From an uncultured Lachnospiraceae bacterium (lineage in GTDB: Bacteria > Bacillota > Clostridia > Lachnospirales > Lachnospiraceae): 64,000 nucleotides of DNA. This document shows, in pieces, positions 27,743 to 37,538 of the stretch (position 1 is the first letter of the stretch; each line of letters starts with the position of its first letter). The notes under the pieces are model-generated. The model ran no database searches. It saw only the letters and a list, made by a program, of their open reading frames with translations, and was not told the DNA's origin. Location: NCBI GenBank assembly GCA_947577185.1, contig CANPUE010000001.1:124001-188000 (forward strand). The letters run 5' to 3'. The position numbers and the translations under genes were made by a program.

Positions 27743-28544
27743 CCGCTTCACCTCCGTCTTCTTCCCCGGTGCTGCTTCTGTCCGCAGGCGCAAGGAAGGA
27801 TTTCAGTTTTTCTTCTATAACACGCGGATTCTCTCCTGCCTGAATAGACAGAAGTCCTTCTATTTCAATTTCTTTCACCATCATCTCAGAATCATTCTTC
27901 TTCTTTAACTTACCCGCCACAGGTGCGCAGATCCAGTTCGCAAGAAGGGAACCATACAGAGTCGTGATCAGGGCAACCGCCATCGCAGGTCCGATCGCGG
28001 AAGGGTCATCCAACGCTTTCAACATATTGATCAGACCGATCAGCGTACCGATCATACCCCAGGCAGGACCCATGGCTCCCAGATCCTCCCAGAACCCGAT
28101 CTTTGTTTTATGTCTTCCTTCCACACTGACCAGCTCAGTCTCCATGATCGCACGTACCAGCTCAGGATCCGTACCGTCAACAACCAGCAGAATGCCTTTT
28201 TGCAAAAACGGATCTTCTATGTCTCCAGCCGCTTCTTCCAGAGAAAGAAGTCCTTCCTTACGGGCTACATTCGACAGATCTATGATCTTCTGGATGATCT
28301 CCGGGACGTTCTGTTCTGACATCCCCAGAACGAGTGTGAAACTCTTCAGACCAGCAACGAAACTGTTCACGGTATTACTCGCCAGAATACACATAAAGGC
28401 ACCGCCAAAGGTAATCAACGCTGACGGAAAATCCAGGAAACTATTAAGATTGGAAACAACAATTCCTGCGTCCTTATCATATATAATACCGAAAATAACC
28501 AATACAAAACATAAAATCAAGCCTAAAACTGAACCCAAATCCAT
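27735..28544 (-). CDS. motA: Flagellar stator protein MotA
   Basis: MotA forms the ion-channel pentamer with MotB. The 269-residue protein has four membrane helices (about 2-20, 30-50, 145-170, 180-205), a large cytoplasmic loop (FLQKGILLVVDGTDPELVRA) and the conserved PAWGMIGTLIGLI. Its last bases overlap the motB start. The motA-motB pair in the middle of the fla operon, after flbD, is a clostridial arrangement. Confidence 0.95.
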   Translation of the reverse strand: MDLGSVLGLILCFVLVIFGIIYDKDAGIVVSNLNSFLDFPSALITFGGAFMCILASNTVNSFVAGLKSFTLVLGMSEQNVPEIIQKIIDLSNVARKEGLLSLEEAAGDIEDPFLQKGILLVVDGTDPELVRAIMETELVSVEGRHKTKIGFWEDLGAMGPAWGMIGTLIGLINMLKALDDPSAIGPAMAVALITTLYGSLLANWICAPVAGKLKKKNDSEMMVKEIEIEGLLSIQAGENPRVIEEKLKSFLAPADRSSTGEEDGGEADG

Positions 28545-28574
28545 ATCAGTACCACCCGCTCACAAAATTTGCAT

Positions 28575-28760
28575 TTACTCTGCAAAAATATCCTTTCTAT
28601 ACGATTTTACTAAATTTTTCACTTCTTGTCTACTTTCTTTTACAATTATTTTCCGACCTGTTGTAAATGACAAAACAGTGTCCGGAGTTTCCTCGACAAG
28701 TTCAAGTAAATCAGGATTCACAAGTACTTTAACGCCATTGATCTTTGTTACTTCTATCAT
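28575..28760 (-). CDS. flbD: Flagellar protein FlbD
   Basis: FlbD is a 61-residue protein that begins MIEVTKINGVKVLVNPDLLE and contains LSFTTGRKIIVKESRQEV, the FlbD family pattern found after flgE. An upstream GTG would add four residues, but ATG at 28760 after AAGGGT fits the family. Its function is not established. Confidence 0.9.
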   Translation of the reverse strand: MIEVTKINGVKVLVNPDLLELVEETPDTVLSFTTGRKIIVKESRQEVKNLVKSYRKDIFAE

Positions 28761-28850
28761 ACCCTTACACACCCTTCTAATTATTCTATCACAAAGCAGA
28801 GAAAAGAGGAACCCAAAAGTTCCTCTTTCTTTGAGATTTATTTTGAAGCA

Positions 28851-30926
28851 TTATCTCTTCAAGCTGATAAGCTCTTCCAAGAGGGTGTCAGAAACTGTGA
28901 TGATACGACTGTTTGCCTGGAATCCACGCTGTGTTGTGATCATCTCTGTAAACTCCGATGAGAGATCTACGTTACTCATTTCGAGTACACCGCTGGTCAT
29001 GTAACCGTCATTTTCTGTAATATCGCTGCCCTGCCCGTCGAATCCGCCGGAGTTTGCCGTTGCAGAGTACAGGTTGTCGCCCTGTTTGGCGAGACCGGAA
29101 GCATTCGCAAAGTTTGCTACCGATATCTGTCCCAGCAGTTTGGAACAACTGTTATCATAATAAGCCGTGATCTTGCCATCCTGGCCGATCTCCACGCCTG
29201 TCAGTTCGCCCTGCTTTCTGCCGACTCCGAGATTCTTGCCGCTAACATCGCCGGGCGTCATGGTCGTCGTGGATGTCCCGCCGACATTTACGTTATTCGA
29301 CAGAGTGAAGTCGATATCGATCGCGCTAAACATATCAAGAGGAATGTTCACACCCTGTCTGGAAGTCGCGCTGGCATTAAAGTTCAGGCTGACCGAATTG
29401 GAATCCGGCTGTCCCACATAGGAAAATTTACCTTTCTCTGTCTCGTATACAAGTTTATTTCCTGTATAGGTAAATGACTTTTTGATCTGCGCCTGCCCGT
29501 CGGGAGATACCAAAACAGGAGTATAGGTAGTCTTATCATCGTTTGCAAGACCATACGCCTCTAACTGATCGATGCCTTCTCCGATGAAATATTTATTTGC
29601 GGCATCATAGGTACCTGCCTTTGTCGTCTTGAGCGTCTGTGCAAAGCCCATCTCAACCGCGCCGTCAGATTTCACATTAATGCTGGTCACATTAACGCCG
29701 GGGAAAGAGCCTTCCAGAGCTGCCTGCCACTGTGCAAGTCCTGCCGCATCTGTAGGCGCATCCGGCAGCTGAACTGAGTTTCCATTGGCATCCTTACCGA
29801 AATAATGGTATGTCGTAACCGGAGGCGTAACCGTATTATCTGTCACCGGCGCATAGATCAGATTAAACTTCTCATTCTGAAGCTCACTCTTTGTCAGTTT
29901 AACAGTACCCGTCACTGCAATGTCCTGCCCCTCAGTCACCTGCGTACCGTCCGCAAGTTCCGTGAACGTAGTTCCGTTCATTGTTCCCAGTTTTACTCCA
30001 CCTGTAGCGGCATTGATCAGCTGGTTCGTCGAATAACCTTCCAGCATATTTTCCGGGAAGTACTTCATCGCATATGTTCCCGGAGCGCCGTTTTGTCCCG
30101 GTGTATATACCGCCGTATCCAGCAGCTGATACAGAGTCGTCTTCTCCACGGTAGCCGCGGAACCAAACGTCGCGATCTCATTGATATTGCTCAGATTATA
30201 CTCTGTCACAAGAGATTTCCCGCTGGAATTTAAGATATCGTCAAGCTGAACATAATACTGTCCCGGATCGTCCAGTGCATGAATGCTGAACTTCGCCGTG
30301 TAGGAATACCCTTTCTTGTCAAAGAAACTCAGGGTGACAGTCCTGCCTGCCGTGCTGTTGACAGCTGTGTCATATTTATCGACTGTACCGGACATATACG
30401 CAAGTGTCGTAGACTCTCCGGGATAGGTCAGGTTATCTGTTTTCATGATCTGCAGTGCGGATACGAGATCCGGAAGAATCTCCCCGGTCTGCTCGTCAAC
30501 CTGCCAGCCCATGACTGTGTAACCTGTGGAGGACATAACAAGGTTGCCCGCGCCGTCAATCGTGAAAGAACCGTCTCTTGTAAAGAAATTCTGAGAGCCG
30601 TCGCTTACGATAAAGAATGAATCACCCGTGATCATAACATCCCACGGATTGTTCGTGGACTGCGCAGAACCCTGTCTCGCGATGGCTGTGGAGATCGCTC
30701 CGGTCTTCGCACCGAGACCGATCTGTCTGGCATTGATACCGCCTCTTCCCGTCGCATTGTTTGCTGCGGAAGCCGCCTGTGTCGTCTGATAAAGCAAGTC
30801 ACTGAATACCATGGACTGTGACTTATAAGCTGTTGTATTTACGTTTGCGATGTTATTACCGATAACATCCATTCTTGTCTGGTGTACTTTTAAACCTGCT
30901 ACACCAGAAAACAGTGATCTCATCAT
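28851..30926 (-). CDS. flgE: Flagellar hook protein FlgE, long form
   Basis: FlgE builds the hook. The 691-residue protein starts MMRSLFSGVAGLKVHQTRMD and has the rod/hook N-terminal motif (MDVIGNNIANVNTTAYK) and the C-terminal partner (LSSEFTEMITTQRGFQANSR). It is far longer than the 264 residues of Bacillus or about 403 of Salmonella; the extra is a variable, surface-exposed middle (about 260-520). Start: GGAGG lies nine bases before the first ATG. It is followed by flbD. Confidence 0.95.
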   Translation of the reverse strand: MMRSLFSGVAGLKVHQTRMDVIGNNIANVNTTAYKSQSMVFSDLLYQTTQAASAANNATGRGGINARQIGLGAKTGAISTAIARQGSAQSTNNPWDVMITGDSFFIVSDGSQNFFTRDGSFTIDGAGNLVMSSTGYTVMGWQVDEQTGEILPDLVSALQIMKTDNLTYPGESTTLAYMSGTVDKYDTAVNSTAGRTVTLSFFDKKGYSYTAKFSIHALDDPGQYYVQLDDILNSSGKSLVTEYNLSNINEIATFGSAATVEKTTLYQLLDTAVYTPGQNGAPGTYAMKYFPENMLEGYSTNQLINAATGGVKLGTMNGTTFTELADGTQVTEGQDIAVTGTVKLTKSELQNEKFNLIYAPVTDNTVTPPVTTYHYFGKDANGNSVQLPDAPTDAAGLAQWQAALEGSFPGVNVTSINVKSDGAVEMGFAQTLKTTKAGTYDAANKYFIGEGIDQLEAYGLANDDKTTYTPVLVSPDGQAQIKKSFTYTGNKLVYETEKGKFSYVGQPDSNSVSLNFNASATSRQGVNIPLDMFSAIDIDFTLSNNVNVGGTSTTTMTPGDVSGKNLGVGRKQGELTGVEIGQDGKITAYYDNSCSKLLGQISVANFANASGLAKQGDNLYSATANSGGFDGQGSDITENDGYMTSGVLEMSNVDLSSEFTEMITTQRGFQANSRIITVSDTLLEELISLKR

Positions 30927-31005
30927 AATGAATGACCTCCTTATGCTATGATGGTCCGTCCGCTCCTTCTGTCAGTCGGGAGCATGTGCCTCCATTAAGG
31001 TCCGG

Positions 31006-31410
31006 CTAAACAATAACGGCTCCATCTATGTTTGTGAATACATTTTCTTCTGTCTGATCCTGATCCATCGCCGTAATGACCGTATGATTCGGTACATTCA
31101 CAATAAAGGCAAGGGAATCAACAATAACAAGCGATTCGTTAATTCCTTTCGCACCGGCTTTTGCCGCACCGAGATTCAGGCGTTCTACCTGTTCCGCACT
31201 CAGTTCAATATTTCTGTCCGCCAGTCTGCCTGCCGCATGTTTTGAAAACCTGACTGCAAAGTCTGCGGGTTCTGTCGTTTTACTGGATAAGATATCCTGA
31301 AAACTTAACCCTTCTTCCAAAACACTTGTCTGCGTCTGTCTCACACCGCGGTTTAAATATTGATTCTGCAGCTGTTCTATGGAAAGGAATCCGTTATTCT
31401 GAATCTTCAT
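31006..31410 (-). CDS. Flagellar operon protein, TIGR02530 family
   Basis: This 134-residue protein lies between flgD and flgE. It contains FSKHAAGRLADRNIELSAEQ and VIVDSLAFIVNVPNHTVITA, the pattern of the small flagellar operon protein family TIGR02530. It has no signal peptide and may help hook assembly, but this is not proven. The ATG at 31410 (MKIQNNGF) is nine bases after GGAGG and is preferred to the ATG six bases upstream. Confidence 0.85.
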   Translation of the reverse strand: MKIQNNGFLSIEQLQNQYLNRGVRQTQTSVLEEGLSFQDILSSKTTEPADFAVRFSKHAAGRLADRNIELSAEQVERLNLGAAKAGAKGINESLVIVDSLAFIVNVPNHTVITAMDQDQTEENVFTNIDGAVIV

Positions 31411-31452
31411 AACCATTCTCCTCCTTGAGATCCGCGTATCTCCATCCGTGGT

Positions 31453-32220
31453 CTACGCCTGTGGTTCGCTGCCTTCACCGCCGTCTTCATCCTCATTGTC
31501 TTCGGAATCGTCCGGAACTTCGCCAGTATCTTCCCCTTCACCGGGCTTCTCTACATCGTCCGGCTTGTTGTCCCCGTTATTCTCCTCGGCTGCCTTCAGC
31601 GCTTCTATTCTGTCAACGTATTTCTTCAGACCTGTCACAAAATCATCATCAATAAACTTCTTCTCGTAGTTCGTCATCTCCTGATAGGTCTTATTCAGTG
31701 CCTCAACCGCATCTTTGTGTTCGAGCGTAAGGAGCGGCAGGATCGGAAGTTTGTTGTAAGCATTCATGAAATCCGCTGCCTTCGTGTAAGCTGCCAGATA
31801 ATTCGGATCTGCCTCCATATCCAGGTCATCAATCGAGTAAAGCTCTCCGTTGATCGACAGATATGCCTTGTTGTTCTCATAAACAATATAGTCCACATTA
31901 CCCTGCGCCGTAGTCGTTCTTCCTGCGGAATCGACTACCTTAACCACTACCGTATGTCCCACTAACTGAGAAGCTCTCGCGAGTTCCAGAGACGCACTCA
32001 TATTCTGCATCTGCTCCAATTCTGAGAACGTCGCATACTGTGAGATATATTCTGTGTTTGATGTCGGTTCGAGCGGATCCTGATACTTCATCTGCGCTAC
32101 CAGAAGCTGTAAGAACTGATCTTTATCCACTGTAGAATTACTCTTCTTCTTCTCGCCGTTTGCTATAGACGCCGCAGAAGTACTTTCCATAAGTTTCCCG
32201 TTTTCTATCGGTGCTATCAT
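31453..32220 (-). CDS. flgD: Flagellar hook capping protein FlgD
   Basis: FlgD caps the growing hook. The 255-residue protein has the N-terminal FlgD motif KDQFLQLLVAQMKYQDPLEP and ATFSELEQMQNMSASLELAR, then a divergent middle domain and a strongly acidic tail of Asp/Glu (about 210-255). The tail is unusual but acidic tails are found in clostridial FlgD. It sits between fliK and the TIGR02530-type gene. Confidence 0.92.
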   Translation of the reverse strand: MIAPIENGKLMESTSAASIANGEKKKSNSTVDKDQFLQLLVAQMKYQDPLEPTSNTEYISQYATFSELEQMQNMSASLELARASQLVGHTVVVKVVDSAGRTTTAQGNVDYIVYENNKAYLSINGELYSIDDLDMEADPNYLAAYTKAADFMNAYNKLPILPLLTLEHKDAVEALNKTYQEMTNYEKKFIDDDFVTGLKKYVDRIEALKAAEENNGDNKPDDVEKPGEGEDTGEVPDDSEDNEDEDGGEGSEPQA

Positions 32221-32280
32221 TGCGTTTCCTCCATTCTTTATTTTTTATTTCCTGAACTGATTCCTGTGGATCCGGGCACA

Positions 32281-33849
32281 TTATGCCATATAATCCACCG
32301 TATTGCCGCTGTTTGCCATCATCTCCGCCGCAATCCTGTCAGCATCATCCATATCCTGCGGCAGTTCGTCAAGACCGATCTCGTTCAGGTTGATTTTCCT
32401 GCGGCCTTTCTTTGCATCATTCCGCTGTGCCTGCCCGTTCTCCTGATCGCCGGCAAAGCTGTTCTCAAACCGGTAATCCGCCACGGTAACTTCCACTGCG
32501 TCTACTTTAATCCCCTGTTCTTCAAACTGGTTCTTTAACTGGATCAGCTGCGTCTCGATCGCCGCTTTGACCGTCTCATTCTGCGCCGTAAACTGTGCTG
32601 TCACTGCCCCGTCTTTGGCCGCTATCTGAACATTCACGGTTCCCAGACTTGCAGGATGCAGCTGCAGTTCCATCTCCTGCACGCCCTCTTTTACATTAAT
32701 CTTCATGTACTCCATGATCTGATTCATGATATCCTGCGTACTGATAAAGCGTTCCATCACAGGTGTCTGCTCTATGGTCTGTGCGGATTCCGTCTGCACA
32801 AGAGGCTGTTCCATCACGAAATTTCCTGCCGTGTGTCCTTCCTCCCTGCCTTCTGCAAAAGCGTTTCTGTTTCCTGACTTCGCATCACGTCCTGTCTGTA
32901 CCTCGGCTGTCTGTACGACTTCTTCCTTCGCACTCTCGGCGCCGCTTGCGTCATTCACCTTTACTTTCACCGCTACCGTCTCACCGTCTTTGTGCACCGT
33001 GACCGAGTAGTCTTTTGTACCGATCAGACTCACGTCTTCGGCTTCCTCCTCCGGTGTCAGGATCTCATCAGAAATCAGGTCTTCTCCCGGGATAACCGTC
33101 TCCTCCGGCTGTGTCTGCATTCCTGTCATGTTCTCGATCAGCGCGCTTACTTCTTCTCTGGAAATGCCAAGTTCGGCCGCCGCTTCATCAAGCGTTTCCG
33201 CCAATGTCTGCATAAGGTTCTTAAAATGGTCGTAGAGCCCGCTGTCCGTTATAATGGAAAGCTGATCTGCACTGCCGGATAATTCAACGAGAAGCTGTTT
33301 CATATTCTCAGGATCCAAAAGCTGTATTGCACTGAGTCCCAGAACTTCCATCGCTTCCAGCACCTCTTCCGTGGTGACTCCCATCTCCTGTGCGATATCC
33401 TCCACCAGTTCTTCACCGGCTTTTTGAAGAACATCCTCTGTGCCTTCTGAAATCTCTTCGCCTGCGGCATCGTCTCTGACCGAAACAGTGTCTTTCTCAC
33501 TGTCTCCGACTGTCTTACTATCCGTTTTTTCGGTACTGCTTTGTACGGTGTCTGTCTTGACAGTGTCATCCTTTACCGTGGCATTTTTTGCCTCAGACGT
33601 CATGGAAACGCCTGCTGACATGGATTTCGTGTCAACGGAAAGCTGCGGTCTGGAAATTGCCTGGTTTTTCCCCTGTGCGGCCGCCTGCGTGCCTGTTTTG
33701 GCATTCAAACGGTTCATGACTACGCCAAAGCTGTCTTCCGCGGCTTCTTCCTGTCTGGAAAGCATATTACGGTTTTCCTGTCCACTGCCTGCCTGCGTCA
33801 CAAGATTGGAAAGCACATTCAGGTTGTTATTTACAGGTATGCCTGCCAT
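32281..33849 (-). CDS. fliK: Flagellar hook-length control protein FliK
   Basis: FliK measures hook length and triggers the FlhB specificity switch. This 522-residue protein has a long low-complexity N-terminal ruler (rich in Thr/Ser/Asp/Glu) and the C-terminal FliK/Flg_hook domain (about 385-475, EMELQLHPASLGTVNVQI, and LKNQFEEQGIKVDAVEVTVA). It is followed by a basic KKGRRKINL segment. Its position between the motE-like gene and flgD is typical. Confidence 0.92.
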   Translation of the reverse strand: MAGIPVNNNLNVLSNLVTQAGSGQENRNMLSRQEEAAEDSFGVVMNRLNAKTGTQAAAQGKNQAISRPQLSVDTKSMSAGVSMTSEAKNATVKDDTVKTDTVQSSTEKTDSKTVGDSEKDTVSVRDDAAGEEISEGTEDVLQKAGEELVEDIAQEMGVTTEEVLEAMEVLGLSAIQLLDPENMKQLLVELSGSADQLSIITDSGLYDHFKNLMQTLAETLDEAAAELGISREEVSALIENMTGMQTQPEETVIPGEDLISDEILTPEEEAEDVSLIGTKDYSVTVHKDGETVAVKVKVNDASGAESAKEEVVQTAEVQTGRDAKSGNRNAFAEGREEGHTAGNFVMEQPLVQTESAQTIEQTPVMERFISTQDIMNQIMEYMKINVKEGVQEMELQLHPASLGTVNVQIAAKDGAVTAQFTAQNETVKAAIETQLIQLKNQFEEQGIKVDAVEVTVADYRFENSFAGDQENGQAQRNDAKKGRRKINLNEIGLDELPQDMDDADRIAAEMMANSGNTVDYMA

Positions 33850-33998
33850 TTACGTCCCTCCTTCCTTTCATTTTCAAAGTTCTTTCTTATTTATATAAAG
33901 CACACTTGAAAAAAATGCGCGATATACCTTTTTCCCTGATTCAGTATCGCCTCTTTCAATTTATATATCGTAAAGTCCCCCTTATTCCTAAAGGTATC

Positions 33999-34871
33999 TT
34001 ATTCCGGATCCATGACTTTCGTCACTCTGGCCGCAATCTCCGGGTCCATGTTCGCCAGAATATTCCCTCTGGGCGCCGGCGCCATCTGGTTTAAGATCTT
34101 CGCCACCAGATCCAGATCATTGGTCATTGCCTCAAAGATATCCGCAGCAGCCGCAGGCTCCATCGCCGCATATGCGTCTGCATACCCCTGCAGGCGCGCA
34201 TCCACCTGCTGCTGTTCCACTACCTGTCTGTACAGATATTCTGCATTGGTAGGATCTATGGATTCATAATATTTCTGATATTCTTCAATATCCGGTGCAT
34301 TTTCCGCATAGATGACCTCCTGATAAAATTCAGTGGTCAGACGCTCAAATTCCGTCTGTCTGTCCTCGAATGTCTGGAGTCTGTCTACTTCCGCACGCAG
34401 TTCCTCGAGTTCTTCCGAGTCGATATTGCTTGCCGCCTGTGCCCGTTCAAGTTCGAGTTCAAGCTCCTTGATATAATCCACGGCTTCACGAAGGCTGGTA
34501 TATCCTCCGTAAGATTCCTCATCGTCTGTTGATACCACTGTCTCCGCCGGAAGGATTTTGTTAATGACCGGTACGTCCTTTAAGACGGGCGCGAGCACAT
34601 TAGAACCGAAACCGCCTACATCCAGCTTGACTAACAGACACAGGATCGCAATCCAGATGATAATAATAACAAAAGTTACCAGGAAAACAGATACCCCGCC
34701 TCCCTCATCGTCATCTAATTCCGCTTCCTGGGCAGAAATCTCCTTTGCCCGCTGCTTCGCTTCTTTTTTCTGCGCTTTCTGCTCGTCTTTTATTTTTTTA
34801 CGCTCATCCTTGAGTCTTTTTTTCTCCGCCTGTGTATCTACGCCTACAACATTTCCCAAATCTTGTGCCAT
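33999..34871 (-). CDS. MotE/YlxF-type flagellar protein
   Basis: This 290-residue protein has a basic coiled-coil N terminus (about 10-45, Lys/Glu-rich), one membrane helix (about 59-83), an extended coiled coil (about 115-180), and a C-terminal MgtE-N-like domain (about 230-290, AMEPAAAADIFEAMTND and RGNILANMDPEIAARVTKVM). This layout is that of YlxF of Bacillus and MotE-type proteins, thought to be stator or export-linked. It lies between fliJ and fliK as in Bacillus. Confidence 0.85.
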   Translation of the reverse strand: MAQDLGNVVGVDTQAEKKRLKDERKKIKDEQKAQKKEAKQRAKEISAQEAELDDDEGGGVSVFLVTFVIIIIWIAILCLLVKLDVGGFGSNVLAPVLKDVPVINKILPAETVVSTDDEESYGGYTSLREAVDYIKELELELERAQAASNIDSEELEELRAEVDRLQTFEDRQTEFERLTTEFYQEVIYAENAPDIEEYQKYYESIDPTNAEYLYRQVVEQQQVDARLQGYADAYAAMEPAAAADIFEAMTNDLDLVAKILNQMAPAPRGNILANMDPEIAARVTKVMDPE

Positions 34872-34876
34872 TGTCT

Positions 34877-35323
34877 CTATCCCCTTTTTTGTCCATAGGT
34901 ATAGCTTGTCAGCTCATCTATTTCTTTGCTCTCTTTTGCGTTTTCTTCTTTCACAAACTGTCTGAACGCTTTTTCGCGAAGCTTCTCCTGCATTTTACGC
35001 TCCTGCATGATCTCCTGGAGTTTCTGCCTCGCCTCCTCGACCTTCCGCTCGGCTTTTCTGATATTTTCTTTTTGTTCCCCGATAAATTCCTCCATCCGCG
35101 CCATCGCGTATTCATTATCACGAAGTTCCTGCACGTTCACGGAATCGATGCGCATCCTCCTGCCTTCTTCCAGATATACCTGCTTTCTTTCGTAAAGTCT
35201 CTTTAAAACTTCCTCTTCCTCAAGCAGTTTCCTCTGTGCCTGTGCAAACTCCATCTTTGCCTGATTTTCCATCTGAATCTTAATGTTCAGAATACTCTGC
35301 ATCCTGTATTTGAACTTTGCCAT
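34877..35323 (-). CDS. fliJ: Flagellar export chaperone FliJ
   Basis: FliJ is a coiled-coil protein that couples the FliI ATPase to FlhA. The 148-residue protein is nearly all charged alpha helix (FAQAQRKLLEEEEVLKRLYE, EEFIGEQKENIRKAERKVEE) with no membrane segment. It follows fliI by 18 bases. Weak sequence conservation, but layout and order make the call sound. Confidence 0.9.
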   Translation of the reverse strand: MAKFKYRMQSILNIKIQMENQAKMEFAQAQRKLLEEEEVLKRLYERKQVYLEEGRRMRIDSVNVQELRDNEYAMARMEEFIGEQKENIRKAERKVEEARQKLQEIMQERKMQEKLREKAFRQFVKEENAKESKEIDELTSYTYGQKRG

Positions 35324-35341
35324 TTTTCACGCTCCCGCAGG

Positions 35342-36646
35342 CTAGTCAAACAGCGCCTTCAGCATTTCAAGTTCCTGCTCATAATCATATTTACTCTCAA
35401 CATCCTGCATCAGATAATCGTTCACGGCATCAATCCTGTCTATCGCATAATCGATGTTTGGGTTGCTTCCGCTCTTATATGCCCCGATATTGATCAGGTC
35501 TTCCGCCTCATTATAAGTTGCCAGTACATTCTTTAGCTTTCCGGCCGCTGTCTTATGCTCTGAGGGTACGATCTGACTCATACAACGGGAAATACTCTGC
35601 AGTACGTCAATCGCCGGATAATGATTCTTATGTGCAAGTCTGCGGTCCAACATGATATGACCGTCCAAAATACTTCTGGCCGTATCGGTGATCGGTTCGT
35701 TGAAATCATCACCATCCACCAGAACCGTATATAACCCTGTGATAGAGCCTCTTGCCGAACAGCCGGCGCGCTCTAATAATTTAGGCATCTCGGAGTAAAC
35801 ACTGGGAGGATACCCTCTTGATACCGGCGGTTCCCCGCTGGCCAGCCCGATCTCTCTCTGTGCCATAGAAAAACGGGTCAGAGAGTCCATCATCAACAAT
35901 ACATCCTTTCCCTGATCCCTGAAATATTCTGCAACTGCTGTTGCTGTCTGAGCAGCCTTTTTTCTCTCAAGCGCCGGTTTGTCAGAAGTCGCCACGACAA
36001 CGACTGATCGCTGCATGCCTTCCGGTCCCAGATCACGCTCAATAAATTCTCTTACCTCTCTGCCCCGCTCTCCAATCAGTGCGATCACGTTGATATCCGC
36101 TTTGGTATTGCGGGCAAACATTCCCATCAATGTGGATTTTCCCACGCCGGAACCGGCAAAAATGCCGATTCTCTGTCCCTTGCCGATCGTCATGAGGCCG
36201 TCTACCGCCTTTACACCGAGCGGAAGCACTTCGTCAATGATTTTTCTGGACATTGCGTCCGGCGGGGGCGCTTCCATTGGATAGTTGATCCCCGTAACCG
36301 AAGTGTCCATCGTTTCATTTCTCCCAAGCCCGTCAAGCACCTGCCCCAGAAGCATCGGACTCACCTGAACAGAAAGCGGAATGCCGGTGTTCTCCACCAT
36401 ACATCCGATTCCAATGCCTTCTGTCTTCTCATATGGCATGAGCAGCGTTTTTCTTCCCTTGAAACCGACTACCTCCGACATAATCGGAGGAAGTTCTTTA
36501 TCTACCGGATACACTTTACACAGATCTCCAAGCTTAGCCTCCGGCCCGGCGGATTCAATGGTCAGCCCCACTACGTTCTCCACGCGTCCCATGCTTTTAA
36601 AGAACGTATTCTCTGCAATTTTACTGTATTTTCCAAAATCAATCAT
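35342..36646 (-). CDS. fliI: Flagellar export ATPase FliI
   Basis: FliI is the export ATPase, related to F1-beta. The 434-residue protein has the P-loop GSGVGKSTLMG (about 165), the Walker B stretch VLLMMDSLTRF and the conserved RGYPPSVYSEMPKLLERAG. A longer TTG start at 36673 overlaps fliH; ATG at 36646 (MIDFGKYSKI) fits the normal family length, though no strong ribosome site precedes either. Confidence 0.95.
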   Translation of the reverse strand: MIDFGKYSKIAENTFFKSMGRVENVVGLTIESAGPEAKLGDLCKVYPVDKELPPIMSEVVGFKGRKTLLMPYEKTEGIGIGCMVENTGIPLSVQVSPMLLGQVLDGLGRNETMDTSVTGINYPMEAPPPDAMSRKIIDEVLPLGVKAVDGLMTIGKGQRIGIFAGSGVGKSTLMGMFARNTKADINVIALIGERGREVREFIERDLGPEGMQRSVVVVATSDKPALERKKAAQTATAVAEYFRDQGKDVLLMMDSLTRFSMAQREIGLASGEPPVSRGYPPSVYSEMPKLLERAGCSARGSITGLYTVLVDGDDFNEPITDTARSILDGHIMLDRRLAHKNHYPAIDVLQSISRCMSQIVPSEHKTAAGKLKNVLATYNEAEDLINIGAYKSGSNPNIDYAIDRIDAVNDYLMQDVESKYDYEQELEMLKALFD

Positions 36647-36653
36647 AACGTCT

Positions 36654-37538
36654 TTACTCTTGTCCTTTTTCAAATGAGAGCAGTTTCAGTCTTCTCGTCA
36701 ATTCGTCAAGCTGTGTTCCCAGCCCACAGTCAAAAATTCCGCCGTCCGTCTCGATCATACATTCATTTTTATGCAGTGTCATATCCTCAATGATCTCAAC
36801 AACACCGCGGCCGCTGACCGCACCTTCCGTCAACGTCTTTTTCTGCATATTGACGTAGGGATAGTCATCTTTGGAGACATGCACAATAAAAGTCCTGCTA
36901 CTCTCTACCTTCCGCAAAGTAGTATCTATGAGATGCACCAGGATATTTCTTTCGTTTTCCAATTCCACATGAAAAATATGATCATAGACTGACGTGATTA
37001 CGTCTACAAACTGCGGTTCCAGTTCATCTATAAGTGCATCATATTCTTCCTGCATTCTGACGCGTTCCGCTTCCAGAGCAGCTCTCATCTGATCGGCTTC
37101 CGCCTGTGCCATCTGAAGCCCCTCGTCATAGCCCATCCTTCTGGCCTGATCGAGTGTCTCCTGCCGCAGAGAATCAATCTCCCTTCTGGCGATCTGCCTG
37201 ATCTGCTCCACTTCTTCTCTGGCAGCTTCCAGTTCAGCCTCCGCCTGTGCACGCAGTTCCTCCGGTGTAGGGCCTGCCGGCATCTCTTCCTCGGAAGACT
37301 TGATAATGCCGCCTTCTCCGCTCTCCTCATACAGCTCAGGATCGATCCTCTCCCCGGTCAGGCCGCCCATAAAGTCTTCTTCGCTAAACTCTTCCCCTGA
37401 TGCGATTGCCGCGCGTCTTCTTCTTTCCATCTCCCGCTCTTCGATCTTGCTGACAAGCCGGGCATTGCTGTCGATCAGACATTTATCCTCATTCTCAACG
37501 ACAACCCATCGTGATTTATAAATATTATTAGACAACAA
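36654..37538 (-). CDS. fliH: Flagellar export regulator FliH
   Basis: FliH binds and restrains FliI. The 294-residue protein has a charged central coiled coil (about 85-165, EELRAQAEAELEAAREEVEQ and YDEGLQMAQAEADQM) and a C-terminal domain (about 190-294). The best start is TTG at 37538 inside fliG: the site GGAGG lies eight bases upstream in the last codons of fliG, with MLSNNIYKSRWVVV as first residues. The fliG stop lies within this start region, so fliG and fliH are translationally linked. Confidence 0.9.
   Translation of the reverse strand: MLSNNIYKSRWVVVENEDKCLIDSNARLVSKIEEREMERRRRAAIASGEEFSEEDFMGGLTGERIDPELYEESGEGGIIKSSEEEMPAGPTPEELRAQAEAELEAAREEVEQIRQIARREIDSLRQETLDQARRMGYDEGLQMAQAEADQMRAALEAERVRMQEEYDALIDELEPQFVDVITSVYDHIFHVELENERNILVHLIDTTLRKVESSRTFIVHVSKDDYPYVNMQKKTLTEGAVSGRGVVEIIEDMTLHKNECMIETDGGIFDCGLGTQLDELTRRLKLLSFEKGQE

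Noticed and set aside
27964-29004. Plus-strand open frame of 346 codons opposite motA, flbD and the end of flgE
   Set aside because: It is a shadow of three clear minus-strand genes, has no ribosome site and no recognisable domain.
33850-33998. Internal promoter between fliK and the motE-like gene
   Set aside because: The 149-base gap is AT-rich with scattered -10-like strings but no -35 with proper spacing; no sigma-28 box.
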